A stretch of 64,000 bases of DNA. Source: Defluviimonas sp. SAOS-178_SWC. Lineage in GTDB: Bacteria > Pseudomonadota > Alphaproteobacteria > Rhodobacterales > Rhodobacteraceae. The notes below the pieces were generated by a model, which saw only the letters and a program-made list of their open reading frames with translations, searched no databases and was not told the DNA's origin. Positions 11,866-20,982 of this stretch are shown here, piece after piece. A program made the position numbers and the translations under genes. Location: the NCBI RefSeq assembly GCF_039830135.1, contig NZ_CP156081.1, positions 916,001-980,000 of the forward strand, written 5' to 3'. Positions within the stretch are counted from its first letter, which is position 1; every line of letters starts with the position of its first letter.

Positions 11866-13005
11866 ATGACGGCATCTTGGAGGTTCTCCGCACTCGGCGA
11901 TCGCCACCGCGCGCTGGGGTCCGATCTCGAGGACTGGAGCGGGATGGGGACGGCTTGGTCCTACAGCAAGGGTGATCCGGAGAAGGAATACCTCGCGATT
12001 CGCACGAAAGCCGGCCTGATGGATGTGTCGGGCCTCAAGAAGGTGCACCTGACCGGGGCCGGCGCAAGCCACGTGATCGACCGGGCTACGACCCGGAATG
12101 TCGAAAAGATCATGCCGGGCCGCTCGGTCTATGCGGCCATGCTGAACGACGCGGGCAAGTTCGTCGACGACTGCGTGATCTACCGGATGGGTCCGAACAG
12201 CTGGATGGTCGTGCACGGCTCGGGCCAGGCGCACGAGCAGCTGACGATGGCCGCGACCGGGCGCGACGTCTCGATTCGGTTCGACGACAACCTGCACGAC
12301 CTGTCGCTGCAGGGGCCGCTCGCTGTGGACTATCTTCAGAAGCATGTCGAGGGGATCCGCAACCTCAACTACTTCAGCCATATGCAGACCTCTCTCTTCG
12401 GTCTGCCGGTCATGATCTCGCGCACCGGCTATACCGGCGAGCGGGGCTACGAGATCTTCTGCCGTGGTCAGGACGCGCCGACAATCTGGGACCGGATTCT
12501 CGACGAGGGCGCCTCGATGGGCATCATCCCGTGCCGCTTCACGACGCTCGACCTGCTGCGGACGGAAAGCTACCTGCTGTTCTTCCCCTACGACAACTCG
12601 GAGATGTATCCGTTCGAGAACGAAGGCCCCGGCGACACGCTCTGGGAACTCGGCCTCGACTTCACCGTCTCGCCGGGCAAGACCGGCTTCCGCGGCGCCG
12701 AGGAGCACTACCGCCTGAAGGGCAAGGAACGCTTCAAGATCTGGGGCCTCAAGCTCGACGGTACGAACGCGCCGGGCAATGGCGCGCCGGTCTTCAAGGG
12801 CGACAAGCAGGTTGGTGTGGTGACGCAGGCGATGTATTCTTCGCTGAACAAGCACAACATCGCCATCGCGCGCCTCCCCGTCGATTGCGCCAACAACGAC
12901 ACGAAGCTGACCGTCCGCTGCGCCACGCATGGCGAAATTCCCGCGGTCACGCATTCGATGCCGTTCTACGACGTCGACAAGAAGCGCCGCACCGCCAAGG
13001 GCTAA
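11866..13005 (+). CDS. dmmD: Dimethylamine monooxygenase-associated aminomethyltransferase (GcvT fold)
   Basis: A 379-residue tetrahydrofolate-binding GcvT-family protein, equivalent to the delta subunit of heme-dependent oxidative N-demethylase. It should trap formaldehyde released by dimethylamine oxidation as 5,10-methylene-tetrahydrofolate. Visible family features are MDVSGLKKVHLTG (~47-59), FVDDCVIYRM, SRTGYTGERGYEIF (~185-198, the folate site region), CRFTTLDLLRTE and a C-terminal GCV_T_C barrel with GVVTQAMYS. ATG is preceded by TAGGGAG. It opens dmmDABC, 70 bases before dmmA; the gap contains a stable stem-loop. The position in the operon decides DmmD over a glycine-cleavage T protein. 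Confidence 0.88.
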   Translation: MTASWRFSALGDRHRALGSDLEDWSGMGTAWSYSKGDPEKEYLAIRTKAGLMDVSGLKKVHLTGAGASHVIDRATTRNVEKIMPGRSVYAAMLNDAGKFVDDCVIYRMGPNSWMVVHGSGQAHEQLTMAATGRDVSIRFDDNLHDLSLQGPLAVDYLQKHVEGIRNLNYFSHMQTSLFGLPVMISRTGYTGERGYEIFCRGQDAPTIWDRILDEGASMGIIPCRFTTLDLLRTESYLLFFPYDNSEMYPFENEGPGDTLWELGLDFTVSPGKTGFRGAEEHYRLKGKERFKIWGLKLDGTNAPGNGAPVFKGDKQVGVVTQAMYSSLNKHNIAIARLPVDCANNDTKLTVRCATHGEIPAVTHSMPFYDVDKKRRTAKG

Positions 13006-13012
13006 GGCCCGG

Positions 13013-13041
13013 GGGCTGCGGGCCGTCACGGCGCGCAGCCC
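13013..13041 (+). other. Intergenic stem-loop between dmmD and dmmA
   Basis: GGGCTGCG (13013-13020) pairs perfectly with CGCAGCCC (13034-13041), and the loop contains a further CCG/CGG pairing, making an elongated hairpin. No T run follows, so it is not a standard terminator. Inside an operon such a structure could stabilise the upstream message end or reduce read-through. Confidence 0.6.
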
Positions 13042-13075
13042 GCAATCGCTGACAGCAAAAGGATACTTCCGGAGC

Positions 13076-13684
13076 ATGTCCAAATTCCTGTTCCCGAGCA
13101 CGATTCAAAGCCGGCCCGTCTACGGGACACTCAAGGCCCGGCCGGGCACTTCGCATCTTATGGTGGCCGATGCCGAGGGCGCGGAGGCGCTGATCGACCT
13201 CGCCGCTTCCGCGCCAGACCTGATGCCGAAGGCGCATGTGATCTACTTTCCGAAGGAGACCGGAGCGGCCTATCTCGACCGGTTGCGCGCGCTGGCGCCG
13301 GCGCAGCTCTACGTCGGGCCAAGCTACGCCGCCGCCGTGCCGCGCCTGCGCAAGACGCTGGCGGATGCGCATATGGGTTTGCAGATCTACCTCGCCGGGA
13401 CCGAGGGGATTATCGGCCAGGCGATGCAGGAGGCGATCACGGCAGGATACCCCGCCAGCGCGATCCAGACCGAGCATCGCGGTTCGGTGGCCCGTCGCGT
13501 ACAGTGCGTTCATTGCAAGGGGATCACCGAGGACGTGACCACGACCCCGTTCGTCTGCGCCCATTGCGGGCTCAATCTTTTCGTGCGTGACCACTACTCG
13601 CGCCGTCACGCGGCCTTTCAGGGGGTCTGCATCGACGCCGAAGACCCCGGTGAGGTCCCAGAACCGGAGGGTCTGTACCAATGA
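13076..13684 (+). CDS. dmmA: Dimethylamine monooxygenase subunit with zinc-ribbon C-terminus
   Basis: A 202-residue protein of the DmmA-like family, the gamma-type subunit of heme-dependent oxidative N-demethylases. The N-terminal two thirds form an uncharacterised alpha/beta domain with VIYFPKETGAAYL and LYVGPSYAAAVPRLR. The C-terminal third has two metal knuckles, CVHC and CAHC (residues ~145 and ~162). The start ATG follows AAAAGGA at a 12-base distance and GGAG immediately before it; the longer frame upstream overlaps the dmmD end. It overlaps dmmB by 4 bases. The symbol follows gene order dmmDABC and should be checked against a named reference. Confidence 0.8.
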   Translation: MSKFLFPSTIQSRPVYGTLKARPGTSHLMVADAEGAEALIDLAASAPDLMPKAHVIYFPKETGAAYLDRLRALAPAQLYVGPSYAAAVPRLRKTLADAHMGLQIYLAGTEGIIGQAMQEAITAGYPASAIQTEHRGSVARRVQCVHCKGITEDVTTTPFVCAHCGLNLFVRDHYSRRHAAFQGVCIDAEDPGEVPEPEGLYQ

Positions 13685-14646
13685 GCGCCGGAACCCGGAA
13701 AATCGATGTGACCGTCACCGACGTGGTCGAAGTCAACGAGCTTGTGAAGCGGTTCCGCTTCGAGCGCAGCGATGGCGGCGAGATGCCGACCTTCTCGGGA
13801 GGCGCCCATACCGTCGTCGAGATGAAGGACGGCGACATCACGCGACTCAACCCCTATTCGCTGATGTCCGATCCGCGCGACCGCAAGGCGTTCATGATCT
13901 CGGTCCGGCGCGATGAGGAAGGGCGGGGCGGTTCGCTCTTCATGCACCGGGCCGTCAAGGCCGGCGACCGGATGGTGCTGAGCTATCCTGTCAACCTCTT
14001 CTCGCTCGACCTGAGGGCGAAGAAGCACCTCATGATCGCGGGCGGGATCGGGATCACCCCGTTCCTCGCGCAGATCAAGCAGCTCGACGCAACGAACGGC
14101 CATTTCGAGCTGCACTATTCGGTGCGGACGGCGGCCCTCGGTTCCTATGTGGACGAGCTGAAGGCCCACCACCCGGATCGCGTCCACGTCTATCATGACG
14201 ACCGGAAAGAGGCGATCGACCTTCCCACGCTTCTCGACGGCCAGCCGCTCGGCACGCATCTTTACGTCTGCGGGCCGAAGGGCATGATCGCATGGGTCTG
14301 CCGCACGGCGGAGGAACATGGCTGGCCCGCCGAGGCCGTCCATTACGAGGAATTCCTCGCCCCTCAATCCGGCAAGCCCTTCAAGGTCACGCTCGCAAAA
14401 TCCGGCAAGACCGTCGCGGTCGGTGAACACCAGAGCATGCTCGAGGCGCTGGAAGCCGCGAAAGTCGATGCGCCCTATCTTTGCCGAGGCGGCGCCTGCG
14501 GGCAGTGCGAAACCGATGTCGTCAGCCACGACGGCACTTTCGTTCACCGAGATCACTGGCTGACGGACGACCAGAAGGCCTGCGGCAACAAGATCATGCC
14601 ATGCGTGTCGCGTTTCGAGGGGCGCTCCCTCGTGATCGACCGCTAG
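13681..14646 (+). CDS. dmmB: Dimethylamine monooxygenase reductase subunit (FMN/[2Fe-2S])
   Basis: A 321-residue phthalate-dioxygenase-reductase type electron-transfer protein that passes NADPH electrons to the heme oxygenase subunit. It shows the flavin motif RLNPYSLMS (~57-65), the nucleotide-binding GGIGITPFL (~121) and CGPKGM (~197), and a C-terminal plant-type [2Fe-2S] ferredoxin domain with Cys-x4-Cys-x2-Cys in CRGGACGQC (~269-277) and a distal Cys in IMPCVSR (~308). Domain order (flavin, NAD, ferredoxin) is typical of the family. ATGA overlap with dmmA couples their translation. Confidence 0.9.
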   Translation: MSAGTRKIDVTVTDVVEVNELVKRFRFERSDGGEMPTFSGGAHTVVEMKDGDITRLNPYSLMSDPRDRKAFMISVRRDEEGRGGSLFMHRAVKAGDRMVLSYPVNLFSLDLRAKKHLMIAGGIGITPFLAQIKQLDATNGHFELHYSVRTAALGSYVDELKAHHPDRVHVYHDDRKEAIDLPTLLDGQPLGTHLYVCGPKGMIAWVCRTAEEHGWPAEAVHYEEFLAPQSGKPFKVTLAKSGKTVAVGEHQSMLEALEAAKVDAPYLCRGGACGQCETDVVSHDGTFVHRDHWLTDDQKACGNKIMPCVSRFEGRSLVIDR

Positions 14647-14656
14647 GAGAAGCGAC

Positions 14657-15697
14657 ATGACCATCCAGTTCAAAGACGAGACGTTCTACGACGACTTCAC
14701 CTTCCGCAACTCCGAATGGGCGATCCGGCGGTTTCCGTTCCCGTTCCACGAAGACAGCTACATGTACTCGGTCAACCTAGAGCCGCATCTGTCGCTCAGG
14801 CCGGGGTCGGTCTTCGAAAAGACCTTCGACGTGGACGAGCACTACGTGTCCGAGATGCGGGACCGGGCGCGGGTTCTGGCCGAGGACCCCTTGCGCTGCC
14901 AGTCGCTGCCGCACATGACGCTGGCGGGCTGGGACCTGCTCGAACTCATCATGGACGCGAAGGCGCGGGACTATCCCGACCTGTTCGAGTTGCACCGCGA
15001 CGGCGACCGCTGGCACTGGATCAACAAGCCGCTCGGCATCGACCAGAAATTCACCTTCCTCGACGAGACGACGCTGCCCTGCGGCCCGATGGAATACATC
15101 ACCCGGCAGGCGCAGGGCGATTTCGCCCTTCTCGACCACCGCGACGAGAATCTCTGGATGGATGCCGGCATGGTGACGACCCAGGCGGACTGGAGCCTCG
15201 ATTTCGACATCGGCATGAACTTCTACGAATGGCATGCGCCGGTGCCGCTGGCGCATGAACTCGGCGTCTTCCAGCGCGCGCTGAAGTTCCTTCTGAACCT
15301 TCAGCAGGGCGCGCCGGTGCGGCGGCTGAACTGGACGATGACGGTCAACCCGCTGCTGGATACAAGCCCCGAGAACTATCACAAGTGGGGCGTCCAGAAG
15401 ACCAGCGTGACCCCCGAGAACGTGGGCAGCAAGTATCACCTGCGGGTCGAATTGCAGACCCTGTTCCGCCTGCCGCGCTCCAACGCGCTCGCCTTCCCGA
15501 TCCGCTGCTACCTGATCCGGCTGGAGGATCTGGCGACCGTGCCGAAATGGGGCCGCCGGCTGCACCGCGTGTTGCGCGACCTGCCGGAGGAGCTTGCGAC
15601 TTACAAGGGCTTCATCCGCAATCGGCCGCTCATCGTCGACTACCTCTCGCAGTTCGACGACGGCGCCGAGACCTCGCCGGGGATCTGGCCGGATTAG
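14657..15697 (+). CDS. dmmC: Heme-dependent oxidative N-demethylase / dimethylamine monooxygenase catalytic subunit (DUF3445)
   Basis: A 346-residue member of the DUF3445 family, whose characterised members bind heme in a PAS-like fold and oxidise dimethylamine to methylamine and formaldehyde. Recognisable blocks are LSLRPGSVFE (~35), LPHMTLAGWDLLELIMDAKARDY split over ~82-104, FLDETTLPCGP (~132), TTQADWSLDFDIGMNF (~173-188) and LRVELQTLFRLPRS (~258-271). I cannot assign the heme ligand from sequence alone. GGAG precedes the ATG 10 bases after dmmB. Presence of the reductase and folate-trapping subunits in the same operon makes dimethylamine the likely substrate. Confidence 0.9.
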   Translation: MTIQFKDETFYDDFTFRNSEWAIRRFPFPFHEDSYMYSVNLEPHLSLRPGSVFEKTFDVDEHYVSEMRDRARVLAEDPLRCQSLPHMTLAGWDLLELIMDAKARDYPDLFELHRDGDRWHWINKPLGIDQKFTFLDETTLPCGPMEYITRQAQGDFALLDHRDENLWMDAGMVTTQADWSLDFDIGMNFYEWHAPVPLAHELGVFQRALKFLLNLQQGAPVRRLNWTMTVNPLLDTSPENYHKWGVQKTSVTPENVGSKYHLRVELQTLFRLPRSNALAFPIRCYLIRLEDLATVPKWGRRLHRVLRDLPEELATYKGFIRNRPLIVDYLSQFDDGAETSPGIWPD

Positions 15698-15700
15698 GGC

Positions 15701-16330
15701 CTATTTGCCCTGCACATAGGAAATGATCGACAGGAAGCGGGCCGGGAGTTTGACAAGAGCTTCCGGCCCATGCGGCGCGTCGGCGTCGAAAAACAGCGTA
15801 TCGCCCGGTTTCAGCGGATAGACGTTGTTGCCGTGGCGGTAATCCACTTCGCCCTCGACCATGTAGAGCATCTCGATGCCCTCGTGCTGGAACGTGGGGA
15901 AGACATCGGAATCCGACGTCAGGGTGATGAGATAGGGCTCCACCACGACGCCCGACGTATTCGCGCCGAGATGCCCGAGCAGCTGGTACTGATGCCCCGC
16001 GCGCGTCCCGCGCCGCTCGATCTCGACCCCTTCGCCGGCCTTGGTGTGGACGGCGAGGTGAACATCCTCGAACCGGCGGAAGAACGAGGTGAGCGGGACG
16101 CTCATCGCATGGGCCAGCGTTTGCAGCGTCGAGAGCGAGGGCGACGTGTTGCCGTTCTCGATCTTCGACAGCATCCCGATGGACAGGCCGGTGCGGGTCG
16201 AAAGATCCGCGATCGTCATGCCGCTCTGGTGCCGGAACGCGCGCACTTCGCGCCCGATCGCGACTTCGAGGATGTTTTCGCGTTCCTCACTGACCTTGTG
16301 AGGGTCTTGTGCCAAAAGTGCTGCGCTCAT
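15701..16330 (-). CDS. XRE-family regulator with C-terminal cupin domain
   Basis: A 209-residue DNA-binding regulator. The helix-turn-helix lies at ~32-86 (MTIADLSTRTGLSIGMLSKIE region), and a cupin sensor domain covers ~120-209 with GIEMLYMVEGEVDYRHG and LKPGDTLFFDADAPHG. Such proteins usually sense a small ligand bound by the cupin and control adjacent catabolic genes. The start ATG follows GGAG; an in-frame upstream ATG would overlap the divergent glxA-like gene. Its stop is 3 bases from the dmmC stop. Position between dmmDABC and mgd suggests control of methylamine genes, but the ligand is unknown. Confidence 0.85.
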   Translation of the reverse strand: MSAALLAQDPHKVSEERENILEVAIGREVRAFRHQSGMTIADLSTRTGLSIGMLSKIENGNTSPSLSTLQTLAHAMSVPLTSFFRRFEDVHLAVHTKAGEGVEIERRGTRAGHQYQLLGHLGANTSGVVVEPYLITLTSDSDVFPTFQHEGIEMLYMVEGEVDYRHGNNVYPLKPGDTLFFDADAPHGPEALVKLPARFLSIISYVQGK

Positions 16331-16449
16331 ACAAACTCCAGACAATATCTCGTGTGGCCGAAGCGCGGCGGGGCCGCAAAGCCAGCCCGAGGGGAAATCT
16401 GCCCCGGAAACCGACGGCGCTTCTTCAAACCGTGTTTCCTGTAAGTAAT

Positions 16450-17463
16450 ATGGATATGCCTCCTGTTCAACACGCAATCACCCTCGGCTTCCTGATCTTT
16501 CCGGGATTTCCGATGGCGTGCCTGACCTCGATGATCGAGCCGCTGCGCGCGGCGAACGAGATCGCGGGGTGCACGGCGTTCAAATGGCGCATCGTCTCCG
16601 AGACCGGCGCGCGCGTGGCGTCCAGCGCGCAGGTCGTCTTCGATCCCGACGTGACGCTCGCCGAGGCGGGGGACATCGACTACCTGTTCCTCCTGAGCAG
16701 CCCGGCGGCGAACTTTTCCGACCGCAAGAGCGCCGAGGGGCAGTTGCGCCGGCTGGCCCGACACGGCACCGCCGTGGGCGGGGTCAGCGGCGGCGTGTTC
16801 CCGCTGGCGCGGACCGGGCTTCTCGACGGGCACGACGTGTCGGTTCACTGGTGCTACGCGGCCGCGTTCACCCAGGAATTCCCCGAACTGCGGATGCGGG
16901 ACGACGTGATCGTCTTCGACCATCCGCGTTACACGGTGTCGGGGGCGGCGGCGTCTTTCGACCTGATGCTCAGCTTCATCGAGGAAAGGCTTGGCGCGGA
17001 GGTTGCGACCGAGGTTGCCTGCTGGTTCCAGCATCCGGTGGTGCGGGGCAGGGGGGTGCGGCAGAAGACGCCGACGTTGCGGCGCGACAGCACGGCCGAC
17101 CTCCTGCCGGCGCCGGTCGCCAGGGCCGTGGACATCCTCAACCGCCATGTCTCGGAGCCGATCGCGGTCGAGGACCTTGCCGAAACGGTCGGCGTCTCGT
17201 CCCGGCAACTCGAGCGGCAGTTCAAGAAGGCGACGGGTCAAAGCCCGTCGCGCTACTACCGGATGCTGCGCATGAAGGCGGCACGGCAGCTCGTCCTCTA
17301 TTCCAGGGAACCGATCCCCCGCATCGCCGCCGCCGTCGGCTATGAAACGGTCGCGCCGCTGGTGCGCCACTACCGCGATGAATTCGGCCTCAATCCCGCC
17401 GAGGATCGGGAGAAGATCAACCGCTTCCGGGTCGAGGACAACCGCCCGGTGCCCTCGGCCTGA
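16450..17463 (+). CDS. GlxA-family transcriptional regulator (DJ-1/PfpI domain + AraC HTH)
   Basis: A 337-residue regulator. The N-terminal amidotransferase-like DJ-1/PfpI domain (residues ~8-190) contains LGFLIFPGFPMACLTSMIE and VSGGVFPLARTG. The C-terminal AraC domain (~225-325) has two helix-turn-helix units, with SVSSRQLERQFKK-like and PIPRIAAAVGYETVAPLVRHY segments. Related proteins (GbdR, CdhR) control betaine, carnitine and methylated-amine catabolism. The chosen ATG has only a weak ribosome site, and another ATG follows two codons later. Divergent from the XRE-cupin gene across 119 bases and convergent with mgdD 2 bases away. Confidence 0.85.
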   Translation: MDMPPVQHAITLGFLIFPGFPMACLTSMIEPLRAANEIAGCTAFKWRIVSETGARVASSAQVVFDPDVTLAEAGDIDYLFLLSSPAANFSDRKSAEGQLRRLARHGTAVGGVSGGVFPLARTGLLDGHDVSVHWCYAAAFTQEFPELRMRDDVIVFDHPRYTVSGAAASFDLMLSFIEERLGAEVATEVACWFQHPVVRGRGVRQKTPTLRRDSTADLLPAPVARAVDILNRHVSEPIAVEDLAETVGVSSRQLERQFKKATGQSPSRYYRMLRMKAARQLVLYSREPIPRIAAAVGYETVAPLVRHYRDEFGLNPAEDREKINRFRVEDNRPVPSA

Positions 17464-17465
17464 CA

Positions 17466-18032
17466 TCAGTCGAGGCTGCGGGCCGCGAGCAGCAGCGCGT
17501 GATGCATCGAGCCGGCAAAGGAGCGGGGCGCGATCACGCTGAAATGGCGGCCCTCCGCGCGGCAGATCACCAAAGACCCCATATGCTCGATCATGCTGCG
17601 CGATGCGTCGCCCGTCTTCATCCGGCGAGAGGGCAAGGGGCAGAGCCGTTCGAGAAGATCAACGACACGCGGCCCCTCGACGTCGAACCGGACCCAGCCG
17701 TCGGTCTGCTCGGTGACTGACGCAGTGTCGCCAAGACCGGCCTTGGCGATCGCCGCGATGTCCTCATGCGTCGCGAACGGAGCTTCGGCGAACCACTGAT
17801 CCGTTCCGGTCCAGATCAGCGTCCAGGTCGGCCCGACCGCCGAATGGCCCGGCTCGGGAAGCTCGGCGCCGAACAGTTTCTTCGCCGCCGTCGCGAAGGC
17901 TTTCGCCTTGCCGCTCCGGCACGAGACGGAGGCGAGCGCCCGGTCGGTGACTTCCGAGATCGTGATGTCGCCGACGCGGTCTGTGCGCGGCGTGGCGCCG
18001 CCAAGCGGTGTCAGGGCTGCAAGATCATGCAC
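17466..18032 (-). CDS. mgdD: N-methylglutamate dehydrogenase subunit D (SoxG-like gamma)
   Basis: A 188-residue protein like the gamma subunit of heterotetrameric sarcosine oxidase, which supports assembly around the alpha subunit. The family's central block WTGTDQWFAEAP and the GWVRFDVEGPRVVDLLERLCPL segment are present. It overlaps mgdC by 8 bases and ends the mgdABCD operon. The subunit is poorly conserved in general, so identity rests mainly on gene order and these blocks. Confidence 0.85.
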   Translation of the reverse strand: MHDLAALTPLGGATPRTDRVGDITISEVTDRALASVSCRSGKAKAFATAAKKLFGAELPEPGHSAVGPTWTLIWTGTDQWFAEAPFATHEDIAAIAKAGLGDTASVTEQTDGWVRFDVEGPRVVDLLERLCPLPSRRMKTGDASRSMIEHMGSLVICRAEGRHFSVIAPRSFAGSMHHALLLAARSLD

Positions 18033-20982
18033 GGAGACGTTCCCCCTCAGGGTCGATGAAATGGGCGCTGACCACTTCGACCAGCGTTTCGGCGTTCTGC
18101 ACCGGGTTCACGGCGCGCAGCACCTCGCCCTTCCGCGCGGCGCCGTTCTTGAGGTAGCCAAGGCCGATCGTATGGCCGAGGTTCGGCGAGTAACAGACCG
18201 AGGTCATGTAGCCCTGATCGTTCTTCGCGTTGGCCACAGCATCCCTGGCGATGAAATGCGAGCCCGCCGCGAAGGTATCCGACGGGTTGACCGGCTTGAA
18301 GCCCACGAGATTCAGGGCGTCGTCGCGGTTCATCCCCTCGCGTTCGGAGAGCGTCGAGCCGATGGCGTCCTTCTTCTTCGATACCATGCCGCCCATTCCG
18401 AGATTCAGGGCGCTGGTTGTGCCGTTAAGCTCGTTGCCTGCCGCATGGCCCTTTTCGATCCGCATGACGCCAAGCGCCTCGGTGCCGTAGACAATAGCGT
18501 CGAATTCGCGCCCCGCCTCGACCATGCGCCGGACCAGCGCGTCGCCATAGCGTGTGGGTACCGCGATCTCATAGGCCAGCTCGCCCGAGAAGGAGATTCG
18601 GAAGAGCCGCGCCCGGAGGCCGCCGCAGACCGTGATGTCGCCGCAGCCCATGTAGGGGAAGGCCTCGTTCGAGATGTCGAATTCGGGATCGACGATCTTT
18701 TGCAAGAGCTTCCGCGCATTCGGACCGGCGACCGAGAACTGGGCCCAGGCTTCGGTCGTGGAGATGATCTGCACGTCCATGTCGGGCCAGAGGCACTGGC
18801 GGCAGAACTCCATGTGGCGATAGACGCCGACCGCGTTCGCGGTGGTCGTGGTCATCACGAAGTGATCTTCGGCCAGTCGCGCGGTGGTGCCGTCGTCCAT
18901 CGCCATGCCATCCTCGCGCAGCATCAGCCCGTAGCGGACCTTGCCGACGGCAAGCTTGGCGAAGGGGTTGGCGTAGATCCGGTTCAGGAACTCGGCCGCG
19001 TCGGTGCCCTGCACGTCGATCTTGCCAAGCGTGGTCACGTCGCAGATGCCGACCGATTTCCTCGTCGCCAGCACCTCGCGGTCGACCGATTGCCGCCAAT
19101 GCGTCTCGCCGGGCCGGGGGAACCACTGGGCACGGAGCCACATGCCCACCTCGACGAAGACCGCGCCCTGTTCGGCGGCCCATTTGTGGCTGGGGGTCTG
19201 GCGGACCGGGCGGAAATCCTTGCCGGCCGAACGCCCCGCGAAGGCCGCGATGGGTACCGGCGTATAGGGCGGGCGGAAGATCGTCGTGCCGGTCTCGGGG
19301 ATCGACTTGCCGGTCATCTCGGCCATCACCGCGAGGCCGCCGATATTGGCGGTCTTGCCCTGATCGGTGGCCATCCCGAGCGTCGTGTAGCGCTTCAGAT
19401 GCTCGACCGAGCGGTAGCCTTCCTGATGCGCAAGCTTCACGTCCTTAACGGTCACGTCGTTCTGCTGGTCAAGCCAGGCGCGGCCCTTGCCGGGAACGTG
19501 ATAGAGCGGCGAGATGCGCACCGGCTCTTCCTCGGCCTGCGGCAACCCGGCGGGCTTCGCCTTGATCCCCATGTCGCCCAGTGCCGCCGCGGCAGCGTCC
19601 GCGCCGGATTTGAGCGCTCCGCCGGTCGAGAAGACGCCGTTCGCCGCACCCGCGACCGTCATGCCCTGCGGCAGCGCCTTGCCCGGAACGAAGGCGGCGA
19701 GCGCCTCGTTCCAGACGGGCAGGCCGCGCTGGTGACAGGTCAGGTGGACGTTGGGGTTCCAGCCGCCCGAGACGCCGAGCGCCTGGCAGGAAATGCTGCG
19801 CGTCTCGCCACCCGGCAACTTCACCTTGATGGAGCTGAGGCCGAGCCGACCCGACGCATCGACCACCTGCGCACCCGCGAGCACCTCGTAGCGGTTCGTG
19901 CGCGGCGTGTCGGAGCGACGGCTGTCGATCACGGCTGCGACGCGGACTCCCTTGGCGATGAGGTCGGTGGCCGTCCGGTGGCCGTCGTCGTTGTTGGTGA
20001 AGATCGCGACGTCCCGTCCCGGAACCGCCGCCCAGCGGTTCGCGTAGCTGCGCAGCGCCGAGGCGAGCATGATGCCGGGCCGGTCATTGTTGCGGAAGGC
20101 GATGGGCCGCTCGATGGCGCCCGCGGTCAAGAGGCTGCGCTTCGTGTAGATGCGCCAGAGCGTCTGGCGCGGCTTGCCCGGCGCGGGTTCGGCAAGGTGG
20201 TCCGAGACCCGTTCCAGCGCGCCGTAGATCCCGTGATCGAAGGCGCCGAGGATGGTCGTCCGTGGCATCAGGCGCACGTTGGGCAGGCTTTTCAGTTCCG
20301 CGACCGTTTGCGCGGCCCAGGCGCTGCCCGCGATGTCGTCAAGCGCGAAGGTCTCGGCATTGAGCCGCCCGCCCATGACGAAATCCTCATCCGCGAGGAT
20401 GACGTCGGCCCCCGCGCGTCCCGCCGTCAGCGCGGCGGCGAGGCCCGCCGGACCCGCGCCGATAATCAGCAGGTCGCAATGCAGGAAGCCCTTGTCGTAG
20501 CTGTCGGGGTCGGTCTGCTTCGTCAGGCTGCCAAGGCCGGCGGCATGGCGGATCATCGGCTCGTAGAGCTTTTCCCAGAACGCCTTCGGCCACATGAAGG
20601 TCTTGTAATAGAACCCCGCCGCGAAGAAGGGCGACAGCAGGTCGTTCACCGCGAGCCAGTCGCGTTGAAGCGAACCGACACGGTTCTGGCTGCGGGCGTC
20701 AAGCCCGTCGAAAAGCTCGGCCACCGTCGCGCGCACGTTCGGTTCCTGCCGCGCACCCGTGCGCAGTTCCACGAGCGCGTTCGGCTCCTCCGACCCGGCG
20801 GTCAGGGGGCCGCGCGGGCGATGGTACTTGAAGGAGCGCCCCATCAGACGCACACCATTCGCCAGAAGTGCGGAGGCGAGCGTGTCGCCGTCGTGGCCCT
20901 GATAGCTCTTGCCGTCGAAGCGGAAGGTGATCGTGTGCGTACGGTCGATCAGGCCGCCGTCGATACGGTTCGTCTGGCTCAT
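18025..20982 (-). CDS. mgdC: N-methylglutamate dehydrogenase subunit C (SoxA-like alpha)
   Basis: A 985-residue multidomain oxidoreductase. Order: an N-terminal ferredoxin-like domain (GDTLASALLANGVRLMGRSF, ~32-51); a central FAD/NAD disulfide-oxidoreductase fold with IGAGPAGLAAALTAGRAGAD (~178-197) and a second nucleotide site around the AIFTNNDDGHR region; then C-terminal GCV_T and GCV_T_C domains binding tetrahydrofolate (KIDVQGTDAAEFLNRIYAN, ~650). It channels the methyl carbon to methylene-tetrahydrofolate. The ATG (MSQTNRIDGG) was preferred over a frame extending 39 codons upstream into mgdB. It overlaps mgdB by 4 bases. The context with gmaS/mgs favours N-methylglutamate over sarcosine. 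Confidence 0.92.
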   Translation of the reverse strand: MSQTNRIDGGLIDRTHTITFRFDGKSYQGHDGDTLASALLANGVRLMGRSFKYHRPRGPLTAGSEEPNALVELRTGARQEPNVRATVAELFDGLDARSQNRVGSLQRDWLAVNDLLSPFFAAGFYYKTFMWPKAFWEKLYEPMIRHAAGLGSLTKQTDPDSYDKGFLHCDLLIIGAGPAGLAAALTAGRAGADVILADEDFVMGGRLNAETFALDDIAGSAWAAQTVAELKSLPNVRLMPRTTILGAFDHGIYGALERVSDHLAEPAPGKPRQTLWRIYTKRSLLTAGAIERPIAFRNNDRPGIMLASALRSYANRWAAVPGRDVAIFTNNDDGHRTATDLIAKGVRVAAVIDSRRSDTPRTNRYEVLAGAQVVDASGRLGLSSIKVKLPGGETRSISCQALGVSGGWNPNVHLTCHQRGLPVWNEALAAFVPGKALPQGMTVAGAANGVFSTGGALKSGADAAAAALGDMGIKAKPAGLPQAEEEPVRISPLYHVPGKGRAWLDQQNDVTVKDVKLAHQEGYRSVEHLKRYTTLGMATDQGKTANIGGLAVMAEMTGKSIPETGTTIFRPPYTPVPIAAFAGRSAGKDFRPVRQTPSHKWAAEQGAVFVEVGMWLRAQWFPRPGETHWRQSVDREVLATRKSVGICDVTTLGKIDVQGTDAAEFLNRIYANPFAKLAVGKVRYGLMLREDGMAMDDGTTARLAEDHFVMTTTTANAVGVYRHMEFCRQCLWPDMDVQIISTTEAWAQFSVAGPNARKLLQKIVDPEFDISNEAFPYMGCGDITVCGGLRARLFRISFSGELAYEIAVPTRYGDALVRRMVEAGREFDAIVYGTEALGVMRIEKGHAAGNELNGTTSALNLGMGGMVSKKKDAIGSTLSEREGMNRDDALNLVGFKPVNPSDTFAAGSHFIARDAVANAKNDQGYMTSVCYSPNLGHTIGLGYLKNGAARKGEVLRAVNPVQNAETLVEVVSAHFIDPEGERLRA

